Part shown: positions 42,614 to 51,500 of the stretch, in pieces | Position numbering within the stretch: position 1 is the stretch's first letter | Layout of the letters: every line of letters starts with the position of its first letter | DNA from: Nitrospirales bacterium | Lineage (GTDB): Bacteria > Nitrospirota > Nitrospiria > Nitrospirales > UBA8639 | Direction of reading: 5' to 3' | Assembly (NCBI GenBank): GCA_021604005.1 | Contig: BQIV01000033.1 | Location: forward strand, 1-53,106 | DNA: 53,106 bases | Program-made: the position numbers and the translations under genes | Notes under the pieces: generated by a model | The model's input: the letters and a program-made list of their open reading frames with translations, nothing else | Databases searched by the model: none | Told to the model about the DNA's origin: nothing

Positions 42614-42688
42614 AGAGTCTAAAGTTTCGAGTTTAAAGACTGAAGAGGGTACGGTACTTTGAACCCCAGACTTTGAACTTTAGACTCT
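42614..42688. repeat. Long inverted repeat at the ABC ATPase-permease junction
   Basis: AGAGTCTAAAGTT (42614-42626) and AACTTTAGACTCT (42676-42688) are a perfect 13-bp pair. Further partial pairing (GTTTAAAGACTG with CAGACTTTGAA) extends the stem. It ends just before the ribosome-binding site of the permease gene. Confidence 0.65.
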
Positions 42689-42705
42689 CAGGAAAGGATT
42701 CAACC

Positions 42706-43440
42706 GTGGGAAGAATAAAGGTCATACTCAAACGAGAGTTAGCCGGGTATTTTGCGACGCCGATTGCGGCGGTGTTCATTGTCATTTTTCTTTTGCTGAG
42801 TGGAGCATTTACGTTTTATTTAGGAAACTTTTTTGTTCGTGGACAGGCTGACTTGATTCCCTTCTTTGACTTTCATCCCTGGTTGTATCTGGTGTTGATT
42901 CCGGCTCTAGCGATGCGCCTGTGGGCGGAGGAGCGGAAGGAAGGCACCATTGAAATGCTCCTCACCCTGCCGGTCACGATGTGGGAGGTGGTTGTGGGGA
43001 AATTCTTAGCGGCTTGGGTCTTTACGGGCATTGCACTGGCCCTCACCTTTCCCATGTGGATAACCGTGAACATGTTGGGTAATCCGGATAATGGGGTGAT
43101 TGTCGCTAGTTATCTGGGAAGCCTGCTCATGGCCGGAGGGTTTTTAGCCATTGGGTCATGTATGTCCGCGTTGACCAAGAATCAAGTCATCGCTTTTATT
43201 CTCAGCGTGGTAGTGGGGTTGGCCTTTGTGTTAAGCGGATTCCCGATGATTCTGAACCTGTTCAGCGGATGGACGCCACATTTTATCTTAAACGCCGTGA
43301 GTTCATTTAGTTTTTTGACACATTTTCACTCGATTAGTAAGGGAGTCCTGGACCTACGGGATATTTTCTTTTTTGTCTCGTTAATCGCGTTTTGGCTATT
43401 TGCGACAGCCACCATCATTGATATGAAGAAAGCGGAATGA
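42706..43440 (+). CDS. ABC transporter permease, GldF-like
   Basis: A 244-residue integral membrane protein of the ABC-2 type with six helices (for example AAVFIVIFLLLSGAFTFYLG, AAWVFTGIALALTFPMWITV, VIAFILSVVVGLAFVLSGFP). It shows the conserved cytoplasmic ERKEGTIEMLLTLPVTMWEVV motif of GldF/NosY-type permeases. I start at GTG 42706, preceded by AGGAAAGG; an upstream in-frame TTG at 42673 falls in the inverted repeat. It should form the channel for the ATPase encoded just before it. Confidence 0.88.
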   Translation: MGRIKVILKRELAGYFATPIAAVFIVIFLLLSGAFTFYLGNFFVRGQADLIPFFDFHPWLYLVLIPALAMRLWAEERKEGTIEMLLTLPVTMWEVVVGKFLAAWVFTGIALALTFPMWITVNMLGNPDNGVIVASYLGSLLMAGGFLAIGSCMSALTKNQVIAFILSVVVGLAFVLSGFPMILNLFSGWTPHFILNAVSSFSFLTHFHSISKGVLDLRDIFFFVSLIAFWLFATATIIDMKKAE

Positions 43441-43544
43441 GGGAATTGTGACGTGTCCTTCGTGAAGTGTGAAACATTAAAGAAGATGGAAGGACTCTTG
43501 ACGTGTTCAATAGCCCCAATAACAAAGAGCAAAGGTAGAACTAT

Positions 43545-45470
43545 ATGAATAAAACACTGCTGACCGGGACAGGCCTTTTGATTGCCGCGGTGTTGTTTGG
43601 AGCCGCAAATATGATGAGTAATGCCGCGTTGAGTTCAGCACGTTTCGATCTTACGGAACATAACCTCTATACCCTTTCCGAGGGAACGAAAAACATCATG
43701 CAAGGGGTGGAAGAACCCATTACGCTACGCTTGTATCTGTCGAAAAAACTTGCTACGGGATTACCGGGGATTAAAAGTTATGCCAACCGCGTTGAAGAGA
43801 TGCTGGAAGAGTTCGAGCAGGTGTCAGGTGGAGGTATTCATTTAGAAGTTATTGACCCTGAGCCATTTTCGGAAGAGGAAGATCGTGCCGTTGCCGAAGG
43901 GCTCCAGGGTATTCCCTTGGAAGGCGGGACGAAACAGTTTTATTTTGGAATGGTGGGGAGCAGTTCGACGGATGCGCAGGAAGTTATCCCATTTTTTCAG
44001 CCTGAGCGTGAGGAGTTTTTGGAGTACGATCTTGCCAAGTTGGTGTATACCTTAGCCAACCCCAAGAAACAAGTTGTGGGGCTGATGAGTGGTCTTCCGA
44101 TGGAGGGAGCGCCGCCGAATCCCATGATGCCGCAGTCTGGGGGAGGGGCTCCATGGATGGTCTTAGATCATATTCGACAGTTGGTCGAAGTGCGAACCAT
44201 CGAGCAAACGGTAACGGACATCCCTGAGGATGTGAGCGTACTTATGATTGTGCATCCCAAGAATTTGCAAGATGAAACGCTCTACGCGATTGACCAATAT
44301 GTGCTGCGTGGTGGACGTGCCCTAGTATTCGTGGATTCCCATGCCGAAGCGGATCGAGGTATGGCGACGCCCAACAATCCCTTTGGAGGAACAGGGCCAA
44401 AGAATTCAGACTTAGGGAAGGTATTTGATGCATGGGGGGTCGAACTTGTGAAAGGAAAGGTTGTGGGCGACCTACCTCTGGCCAAAAAGGTGCAAATTCA
44501 ACAGCAGGGACGAATGCAAGTCGTCGATTATCCTGTGTGGATTGGGTTAGAACAGTCTCATATGAGTCCCGATGACATTGTGACGGCGCAAATACCGAAT
44601 CTCAACCTGGCTTCACCCGGTATCTTGAAAAAGAAAGACGATAGTGAAACCGAATTGATCCCGCTTCTCCAATCTGATGAAGCCGCCATGCAAATTGAGG
44701 CGACACGTCTTTCTATGATGCCGGATGTCGCCGGTCTTTTAAATAACTATAAGCCCGGTGGAGAGAAGTTGACGCTGGGAGCACGAATTCGAGGGAAGGT
44801 GAAAACAGCCTTTCCCGAGGGAAGGCCGCAATCAAAGAAAGTCGATTCAGAAGACGAAAAGTCGGATGCATCATCTGATTCGTCTTCTCAGGAACATCTC
44901 ACGGAATCGAAAGAACCGATTAATGTCATTGTCATTGCCGATACGGATCTCTTGCAAGATCGATTTTGGGTGCAGGTTCAAAACTTTTTTGGACAACGAA
45001 TTGGTATTCCAAATGCGGGGAATGGCAGTTTTGTGACGAATGCCATCGACAATCTTGGCGGGAGCAATGATTTGATTAGCGTCAGAAGCCGATCAGGCTT
45101 CTCTCGTCCATTTACACTCGTCAAAGCCATCCAGCAAGAGGCGGAACAAAAATTTCGGCAAAAAGAGCAAGCGCTGCAAAATCGCATGAAAGCGACAGAA
45201 CAGAAGATTCAGGACATGCAAAGCCAGAAACAAGAAGGCAATGCATTAATTCTTAGCCCTGAGCAGCAGGAAGAAATTGCAAAATTTCGTCAGGAACTCG
45301 TGCACGTACGAAAAGAACTGCGCGGTGTGCAACATGAGCTGGTTAAAAATATTGATGGGTTAGAAGGGTGGGTGAAATTTCTCAATATCGGATTTGTCCC
45401 GTTGTTAATTGGCATTGCCGGTGTATGGGTCGGTGGCCAACGACTGCGACGGCGAACGTCCAAGAAATAA
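43545..45470 (+). CDS. GldG-like protein (periplasmic, two membrane anchors)
   Basis: A 641-residue protein. An N-terminal helix (LLTGTGLLIAAVLFGAANM) is followed by ARFDLTEHNLYTLSEGTKNI and EEPITLRLYLSK, the standard start of the GldG/ABC auxiliary family. The central domain contains DVSVLMIVHPKNLQDETLYA and GGRALVFVDSHAE. A Ser/Asp/Glu-rich loop lies near 430-450. A coiled coil (about 535-600, KAIQQEAEQKFRQKEQALQ and beyond) leads to the C-terminal helix GFVPLLIGIAGVWVGGQRL. It probably works on the outer face with the ABC subunits. AAAGGT precedes ATG 43545. Confidence 0.87.
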   Translation: MNKTLLTGTGLLIAAVLFGAANMMSNAALSSARFDLTEHNLYTLSEGTKNIMQGVEEPITLRLYLSKKLATGLPGIKSYANRVEEMLEEFEQVSGGGIHLEVIDPEPFSEEEDRAVAEGLQGIPLEGGTKQFYFGMVGSSSTDAQEVIPFFQPEREEFLEYDLAKLVYTLANPKKQVVGLMSGLPMEGAPPNPMMPQSGGGAPWMVLDHIRQLVEVRTIEQTVTDIPEDVSVLMIVHPKNLQDETLYAIDQYVLRGGRALVFVDSHAEADRGMATPNNPFGGTGPKNSDLGKVFDAWGVELVKGKVVGDLPLAKKVQIQQQGRMQVVDYPVWIGLEQSHMSPDDIVTAQIPNLNLASPGILKKKDDSETELIPLLQSDEAAMQIEATRLSMMPDVAGLLNNYKPGGEKLTLGARIRGKVKTAFPEGRPQSKKVDSEDEKSDASSDSSSQEHLTESKEPINVIVIADTDLLQDRFWVQVQNFFGQRIGIPNAGNGSFVTNAIDNLGGSNDLISVRSRSGFSRPFTLVKAIQQEAEQKFRQKEQALQNRMKATEQKIQDMQSQKQEGNALILSPEQQEEIAKFRQELVHVRKELRGVQHELVKNIDGLEGWVKFLNIGFVPLLIGIAGVWVGGQRLRRRTSKK

Positions 45471-45512
45471 AGAAATGGAACCAGGGTCGTATAACGTGAA
45501 GAAGGGTGTCGT

Positions 45513-46709
45513 ATGAAACTAAAGTCGTTGTTGATGCTGACAGGCATCACCCTGATGGTCACCATTGGAGCCCTCCTGTTGAATCAGGAGCGGCAGGATA
45601 GGCCTGAACAGAACGGGAAGTTGTTTTTTCCAGACCTGATGAATCGAATCAATGATATTCGCACAATGACGATCGAAACCAAAGACGGCACGGTGACGCT
45701 TGTCCGGGAATCCAGCACGTGGAGCGTACAGGAACGAGCCGGGTATACGGCAGCAGTTGAAAAGATCAAGCCGGTCTTGATCGGGATGGCGGAACTCCGT
45801 ATCCGTGAACCCAAAACAAAGAATCCAGAGTTACATGAAAAACTCGGTCTGCTGAATCACGATGCCGAAGGGTCTTCTTCAACGTTACTCACATTGAAGA
45901 CCGAGGATGCCGAGCCTACCGCTAGCGTGCTTGTAGGGAATCAACGACTCGCAAAAAGTGCTTCGACTAAGAGTGAACTGTATGTGCGAAAGCCTGACGA
46001 AACGCAAACATGGCTGGTTGCGGGAAATCTTCCTATTTTAAAACTTCCTGAGGAGTGGTTGAATAACGATTTGCTGACAGTCGCCAATAAACGCGTTCAA
46101 CGCGTGCGCGTGACCCATGCGGATGGAGAAATATTGACCGTCTACAAGGATACACCCGATGCGCTTGATTTTAAAATAGACGGTCTTCCCAATGAAGCAA
46201 AAGTCAATTCGCAATTTAACGTAAATAATGTCGCGACGACATTGGCGCAACTCACAATGGAGGATGTGCGGAAATCCGATGCATTCGAGTTTTCAGCAAA
46301 AAACAGCGTCAAAGCGGTACTTGAGACATTTGATGGATTGCGACTCACGGTTGAGACAATGCCAAAGGATGACGTGACGTTTGGCAAGATTGCTGCGGCG
46401 TTTGATCCGGCTCTCGTGTACAAAGAGCCGGTCAACGCGTCATCGGAACAAAAGGAACGCGTTGATGCGGAATCGGATACGGATAGCGAGAAAGACGAAA
46501 CGGAAAGCGACAAAGGCGATAACACAGATCAAAGCGATCAAACAAAAAACCAATCCGAACCGAAAGAATCAATCCTGAAATCTGAAGAGGATGTTCAAAC
46601 AGAAGTCGCCGAGATCAACGGAAAACTCAACGATTGGATCTTCGAACTCCCGAAGTTCAAAGTGGATAATTTCGCGAAAAAGAAACAAGACTTGATTGCA
46701 GCGGACTAG
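45513..46709 (+). CDS. DUF4340 protein of the Gld-type ABC module
   Basis: A 398-residue protein with an N-terminal signal-anchor (LLMLTGITLMVTIGALLLN) and periplasmic beta-rich repeats. The family pattern is visible in IRTMTIETKDGTVTLVRESS, WLVAGNLPILKLPEEWLNND and LLTVANKRVQRVRVTH. A long acidic Ser/Asp/Glu/Lys-rich insertion occurs near residues 310-350, followed by a C-terminal helical end (LNDWIFELPKFKVDNFAKK). It is the usual last gene after GldG-like genes. GAAGGGTG precedes ATG 45513. Its function is unknown, presumably part of the same envelope complex. Confidence 0.85.
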   Translation: MKLKSLLMLTGITLMVTIGALLLNQERQDRPEQNGKLFFPDLMNRINDIRTMTIETKDGTVTLVRESSTWSVQERAGYTAAVEKIKPVLIGMAELRIREPKTKNPELHEKLGLLNHDAEGSSSTLLTLKTEDAEPTASVLVGNQRLAKSASTKSELYVRKPDETQTWLVAGNLPILKLPEEWLNNDLLTVANKRVQRVRVTHADGEILTVYKDTPDALDFKIDGLPNEAKVNSQFNVNNVATTLAQLTMEDVRKSDAFEFSAKNSVKAVLETFDGLRLTVETMPKDDVTFGKIAAAFDPALVYKEPVNASSEQKERVDAESDTDSEKDETESDKGDNTDQSDQTKNQSEPKESILKSEEDVQTEVAEINGKLNDWIFELPKFKVDNFAKKKQDLIAAD

Positions 46710-46742
46710 CTGTCTCTCAGATGAAGTCTTGACTTATACAAC

Positions 46743-46961
46743 TTAAGAAGCCCATCGTATTTTTAATTTTCGGTGACTCGCTGCACAATCTCTGAGATAG
46801 AGATTAATAAGATGTTGATACGGAATACCCGTTTCCGTTCCCATTTCTTTAAAATATCTCACGATATCCTTGTCCAGGCGGATAGTGACAGGTTGTTTCA
46901 GATGCTTCGTATAGGGATTCTTCTTCCCTTTCATTTTTGAAAAGTCGTAGTGTGCTTTCAT
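46743..46961 (-). CDS. BrnA/CopG-like antitoxin, no toxin partner
   Basis: A 72-residue ribbon-helix-helix protein: HYDFSKMKGKKNPYTKHLK, VTIRLDKDIVRYFKEMG, GIPYQHLINLYLRDCAA, then a short basic tail. This is typical of BrnA/CopG antitoxins that bind DNA as dimers. GGGAG lies eight bases before ATG 46961. No BrnT-type toxin is adjacent; the only toxin sequence upstream is a broken HigB/RelE-type gene whose own antitoxin seems to have been cut off after about nine codons. Confidence 0.78.
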   Translation of the reverse strand: MKAHYDFSKMKGKKNPYTKHLKQPVTIRLDKDIVRYFKEMGTETGIPYQHLINLYLRDCAASHRKLKIRWAS

Positions 46962-47013
46962 TGCCTTGTCTCCCAGTAAACCTTTTCCTCTGCTTGATAG
47001 GATCGGCTATTCC

Positions 47014-47250
47014 TCATATTCGCCTCCGGTAATCATCCCGGTAGAGTTTGGCAAGCTCGATATCTTTCTCCTGAGAACTTTTGTCGCCTCCGCACAACAG
47101 AATGACAAGTGTTTCGTCAACATGTCCAAAGTATACACGGTATTCTGTATCGAAGTTCATACGAAGTTCTTGAACACCATTGCCAACTCCGCGACAATCG
47201 CCAAAGTTTGCTAAACGAACTCTATCCTATCCATTCGCACCCGAATCCCC
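47014..47250 (-). pseudogene. HigB/RelE-type toxin remnant, frameshifted
   Basis: On the minus strand LANFGDCRGVGNGVQELRMN, EYRVYFGHVDETLVILLCGG, and KDIELAKLYRDDYRRR match the end of RelE/HigB addiction-module killer proteins. Just upstream IRVRMDRIEF belongs to the same protein but is one frame away, and the first roughly 50 residues are missing. After the stop, MRNSRSYQ looks like the beginning of the HigA-type partner, which is cut off and replaced by the CopG-like gene. Confidence 0.65.
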
Positions 47251-47287
47251 ATTCCTTGCTTTTACATCCACGTAAAAATTGATGTCA

Positions 47288-47382
47288 CTATAGCGAATCC
47301 AAATAAGTTCCAATTCGTTTTGACAACAAACCCCGCGAAATAAAGACGTTGAACGGTCGGAAATTATTTGAAACGGCTATAG
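47288..47382. repeat. MITE-like element, copy A
   Basis: A 95-bp element bounded by CTATAG at 47288-47293 and 47377-47382. The left end continues CGAATCCAAATAAGTTCC and the right end reads CGGAAATTATTTGAAACGG, imperfect inverted repeats of about 25 bases. Copy B at 52430-52526 is in the opposite orientation, with related internal sequence. It carries no coding sequence. The rest of 47251-47558 shows nothing else. Confidence 0.65.
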
Positions 47383-47558
47383 GATAGCGTTCCTAAAACA
47401 TTGGTGCATTTATGCCACTAAAATATGTGTCAATGCCAAAATAGGCGAGCTGAACGCTTGACGGGGAAGCTTACAATGATAGGAACATGCTTATCTGACC
47501 GTTCTTAATCGACCTAAATTTTCTAGTAGAGCTAAAAATTATGGTCTCGTGCATAGAT

Positions 47559-47577
47559 AGTATGATATATTCATACT
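47559..47577 (+). promoter_or_regulatory. ParDE operator and promoter region
   Basis: AGTATGATATATTCATACT is a 19-bp inverted repeat (7-bp arms) ending 15 bases before the parD start, overlapping a TATGAT-type -10 box at 47561-47566. It is a natural binding site for ParD. No good -35 box is visible. Confidence 0.6.
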
Positions 47578-47592
47578 AAAGGAGTTAAAAAC

Positions 47593-47847
47593 ATGGCAAC
47601 GATAAGAAAGACGATTACTTTGACAGAACAGCAAGATCAATGGATCAAAGCTCAGATCGAGGGTGGTGATTTTACAAATGACAGTGAATATATTCGTGAC
47701 CTTGTCCGAAGGGATCAAGAACAGAACGCGAAGTTTCGTGCCTTGAAAACAGCTATTCAGGAGGGATTAGACAGTGGCATAAGTCATAAAACCGTGGGTG
47801 ATGTTTGGAAAGAGGCCGAAGCACGGCACCAAGCAAAACATGGCTAG
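47593..47847 (+). CDS. parD: ParD-type antitoxin
   Basis: An 84-residue ribbon-helix-helix antitoxin: RKTITLTEQQDQWIKAQIEG, NDSEYIRDLVRRDQEQNAKF and a tail ISHKTVGDVWKEAEARH. AAAGGAG lies eight bases before ATG 47593. It overlaps the toxin gene by eight bases. It should neutralise ParE by wrapping its C-terminal tail around the toxin and repress the operon through the inverted repeat upstream. This is the only complete ParDE pair in the window. Confidence 0.9.
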   Translation: MATIRKTITLTEQQDQWIKAQIEGGDFTNDSEYIRDLVRRDQEQNAKFRALKTAIQEGLDSGISHKTVGDVWKEAEARHQAKHG

Positions 47848-48151
47848 GTATCAACTGAGCGTCCGTGCTCAGTCTGATCTTGACGAGATCGCCGACTATA
47901 CGATTAACACATTTGGCATTGAACAAGCCCGTCGCTATCGTGACAGCCTTGAAACGTGTTTTCAAACCCTTGCAGAGAGTCCGCTTCTAGGTCGCAGTGC
48001 CGCCCAACTTTCGCCTGATCTGAGACGCTACGAAATCCAATTGCATGTTGTGTTTTATATACTCACCGAAACAGGAGTGCTAATCGTACGAGTACTCCAC
48101 GAGAGAAGAGATGCTTCCAAGCAGATCAATCCTTCTAGTGAACACAAATAG
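47840..48151 (+). CDS. parE: ParE-type toxin
   Basis: A 103-residue toxin: ARYQLSVRAQSDLDEIADYT, FGIEQARRYRDSLETCFQTL, LLGRSAAQLSPDLRRYEIQ, HVVFYILTETGVLIVRVLHE and RRDASKQ. The full fold is present, unlike the ParE relics elsewhere in the window. ParE proteins typically poison DNA gyrase. ATG 47840 overlaps the parD stop (ATGGCTAG), so translation is coupled and toxin cannot be made without antitoxin. Confidence 0.9.
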   Translation: MARYQLSVRAQSDLDEIADYTINTFGIEQARRYRDSLETCFQTLAESPLLGRSAAQLSPDLRRYEIQLHVVFYILTETGVLIVRVLHERRDASKQINPSSEHK

Positions 48152-48520
48152 GTTCCAGTCGCTCATACTCCAGTATGGGTTGATTGAACCTGCATCTCAT
48201 GTCCTCCCTTTCTTTCCTGAACATGTAAACCTGAGATTCCCATGTCAATATCAGGTGTTCATGGATGATATTTAGGTGTTTTAACGAACCCTGACTGATA
48301 ATTATCTCGTGCTCGCTCTTTCTTCCGGAACAGGCTGGCATGGCAAATTTATCATGGTTTATGCCTGACCCCTTATATCCATACCTATTCATTTTGTCGA
48401 AAAAGTTGCTAAAGGAACGAGCTACACAGATGCGCTCAAAAGACCCAACGCATGGGTCGCTGTCTAGCCCTTTCACACAGGATTTGACGACGGTTCTCTA
48501 GCCATATCTACATGCCAATA
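48152..48520. other. Intergenic region without identified features
   Basis: About 370 bases between parE and the end of the lipoprotein gene. A minus-strand open frame here has no ribosome-binding site and no recognisable sequence. I see no repeat or clear terminator. Confidence 0.35.
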
Positions 48521-51500
48521 TTACTTTTTCGTCAATTTCAAGTTATTGTGAACAACTAACTTTTTGCCTTTGCCATACATAATCTCCAAAGTGAAATCTT
48601 CGAAGCCTGAAATTTTAGCAAGATCAGGAATAAGGGAGGTTAGATCTTCTGGAGTAATGCTTAAAATTTTCTCGTCGTTTTTATAGGGAGAATCTTTGAC
48701 GGACGGAGTGTTTATATCCAAGACTAACTGATTTATCGATTGATTAGACGTTGGATTTAGAATGAGCTTAACCCCTGTTTGTAGAGCTGCGAAAAAATCA
48801 GGAAATGCATCCAACAGCAATTTATTAAAAGACAGGTTAATGCCTTTTTTATCGCTTAACGTTATCGATTCGTTTTTACCGCTCGTCATGATTTTGAAAT
48901 CTAAGTTTTTATTTACAAGGGTCGCATTTTTTGCACTCTGTTTTCCAAAATAGACAAAGGTGCCTATTGTCTCAGCTTTGCCAAGTTTTTGGTACACATC
49001 GTCAGGGCTTTTCTGGACTTTGACTAAAGCCTCTAAATGTTCCACATCATTTGGATTGCTCCCCCGAAAAATTTTGTTTGGTAACGCAACGGTGAAAAAA
49101 GTCTTGGCCTTTCCGGAGGCGATTTGTTTACGAGAGTGTGTTCCTAGGTCAAGCCAATCTGCAAAGGTGCCTCTCTTCCTACGGACAAATAATTTTGCTC
49201 CACTGAAGCGTTCAAGCGGTGTACTTGGTTCAACCGAAATTTCTATATCATCCCCGTTATCAACAAACGTAGAAACTAATTTCACCGTAGACGTTTTTGT
49301 GACAGACTTCCTTCCAAGAATCGTCACCGCATTGGGTCGTACCGATTGGCCTGTGCTGGTCACAACTCGTAAGTCCCAGGTGTTACTCTTATTGCCTGGC
49401 TTGCGAACAGGCAATTGTAATTTGTTGAATGTTGCGACAATTCCATCCATGTCAGATTGTATTGTGATCTTGTCGGCTTCTTGATGGCCAACAAATACTT
49501 GAGGATTACGCCATAATTCTTTACCCCGAATTACGAGTTGGGTCTCACAAGGATTTTCTTGATTAAGTGCTAGCTTACAGTTGGCTGGCGCAGCCTGAAT
49601 AACATAGTTTAAAGAGGGATCCAAAAGAGGTCTTCTCGTTTCGTTTCCAGCCATAAAGGACGTGGTGAGGGCAGAATAATCTGTTGGCAAATTAACCTTG
49701 TCCGGCTTTTGATGTTCTAATATTCTCCCATTGGGGGTTGGCGATTTCCAACTAAATTCTGGGCAAGACTCTGTGTTGACGGGTTCACCATCTTTATTCA
49801 ACCAAAAACATTTTGCGGTGATACGAATATAAGGATACCATGCCGGAGCAACAACAGAAGCATGAAATGAATGTTGTTGCGCGGTGTGCTCGAATGCTGC
49901 TTTAATTTCCTTATCTCCAAATGGCCAAAATGACCAAAATCCCTCTTGATGTTCTATCTTGAATTTAGGTCCAAACACCCAACCAAATTTCGTACGACCT
50001 TTCAAAAAGCCTACCGCTAGTGGTTTACGTTGAATACTGTGCAATACTTCTTGAGAACGATTCAATTTTTCAAGATAGCCTTCGATATTGGTGCCAGCTT
50101 GAGGCAATATGGCTTTTAACGAAAGGATAAAGTTTTTCATCTCTTCTCTTGCCGCCATTTCAGAGATATTTTGCGCATATTCCTTCGGCTCGACGGAGTA
50201 TGCATATGGTTTAATGTCGTGAACATCATTTAACTCTTTTATTTTTTCGAGAAACTTTGCAAACCGTTTCCACTTGTCGTTATTAATTGATTTCTCGATA
50301 TAAAGGGAACACGAATCATCCATGCCCTGCTTATTCTGCGGATCTTTTGAAAAATAAATTTTTACAGGAGCAAAGTCTTTAACTTTGTCATGGTATTTGT
50401 GCCAAAGAGCGCCGCATATCTGAGCATTTGTTGGAATAGGCTCTGTGCTTAAAATACCCATCATTCCCGCCCCAGAAGAGCATCGACTATTCCCCTGTTT
50501 GTTGGAAAACGATTTCTCACAAGTTCTCTCGCTGTCATTTTTAGAGTCAATTTCCTTACTCATTTCTTTCTGTATAGTGCTCCAGCAGGTAGGGGTACTA
50601 CCCTTTGCCTTTGCCTCTACCTCTTTATCATTACTGTACTTTACGTATTTTACGCATGCATTATTGAGCTGATTTGATGTTTGTTGAGAGAGCAGTGCCG
50701 TGTGTCTACGTATATCGATTATCTCCTCATCTCCCAACTCGCCTTTCGTGCGTTTCGCTTGAAGGATGTAGGTTTTTTCAGCAATCTCTCTTTCAAAACT
50801 TTCAAGCCAATGCTCATAGACACCCAACATTTCTAGGAGTTCAATTTTTTGAAAATCAATTTCTTCATCAATTTCCTTTTTACTAGGGAGGTTGTAGCCA
50901 GTCTCTTCCATCATGCTTTTTACTTTTTCCCGAAGTTGCTCATTACCGTGTATTCCTTTAGGGTCACAATATGAATGGGATTCAAAATCGTTATTGCCAG
51001 AAGAAATGCATTCTCGGACAATAAAAGTGTCTAGCAGATTTGACTCATTCAACTTAATTTCAACTTCCGCTAATGTATCCTCACCCTCCCCAGGGATTAT
51101 TGTAGAATCAAATTTAAGGGTGTAGAGTCCATATCCCAGAAGATCGTGCGAGTCATCGAGCTCGGTTTCACTTATCATTCCGTTGACAATATCTCGATAG
51201 GCTTTTTCATCACGCAGTAAATCGATGCTGCTCAAATTAGCCTTATTTTCATCTGTAATGGATAAATCAGGCAATTTCGTTTCTGCATCGTTCGAAAGAG
51301 TTCCTACTAGAGGCGCTCCCTGGCCTGCATCCGGTTTCCCCGGGTCATTCTCCTCGGTTTTTTCTTGCTCTATCTCGTTCTCCTCAGAAGTGGCTTTTGT
51401 AGATTCTGAGCCGTCCGAACTTTTTAGTTTCTTAATATCTTTTTTTAGCTGCAATACCTTTTTTTTGTGTTCCAGACGTGCCAGTTCATCCTTCCGTTCG

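Noticed and set aside
48135-48476. 113-codon minus-strand frame after parE
   Set aside because: No ribosome-binding site, no motif, and overlaps the parE end.
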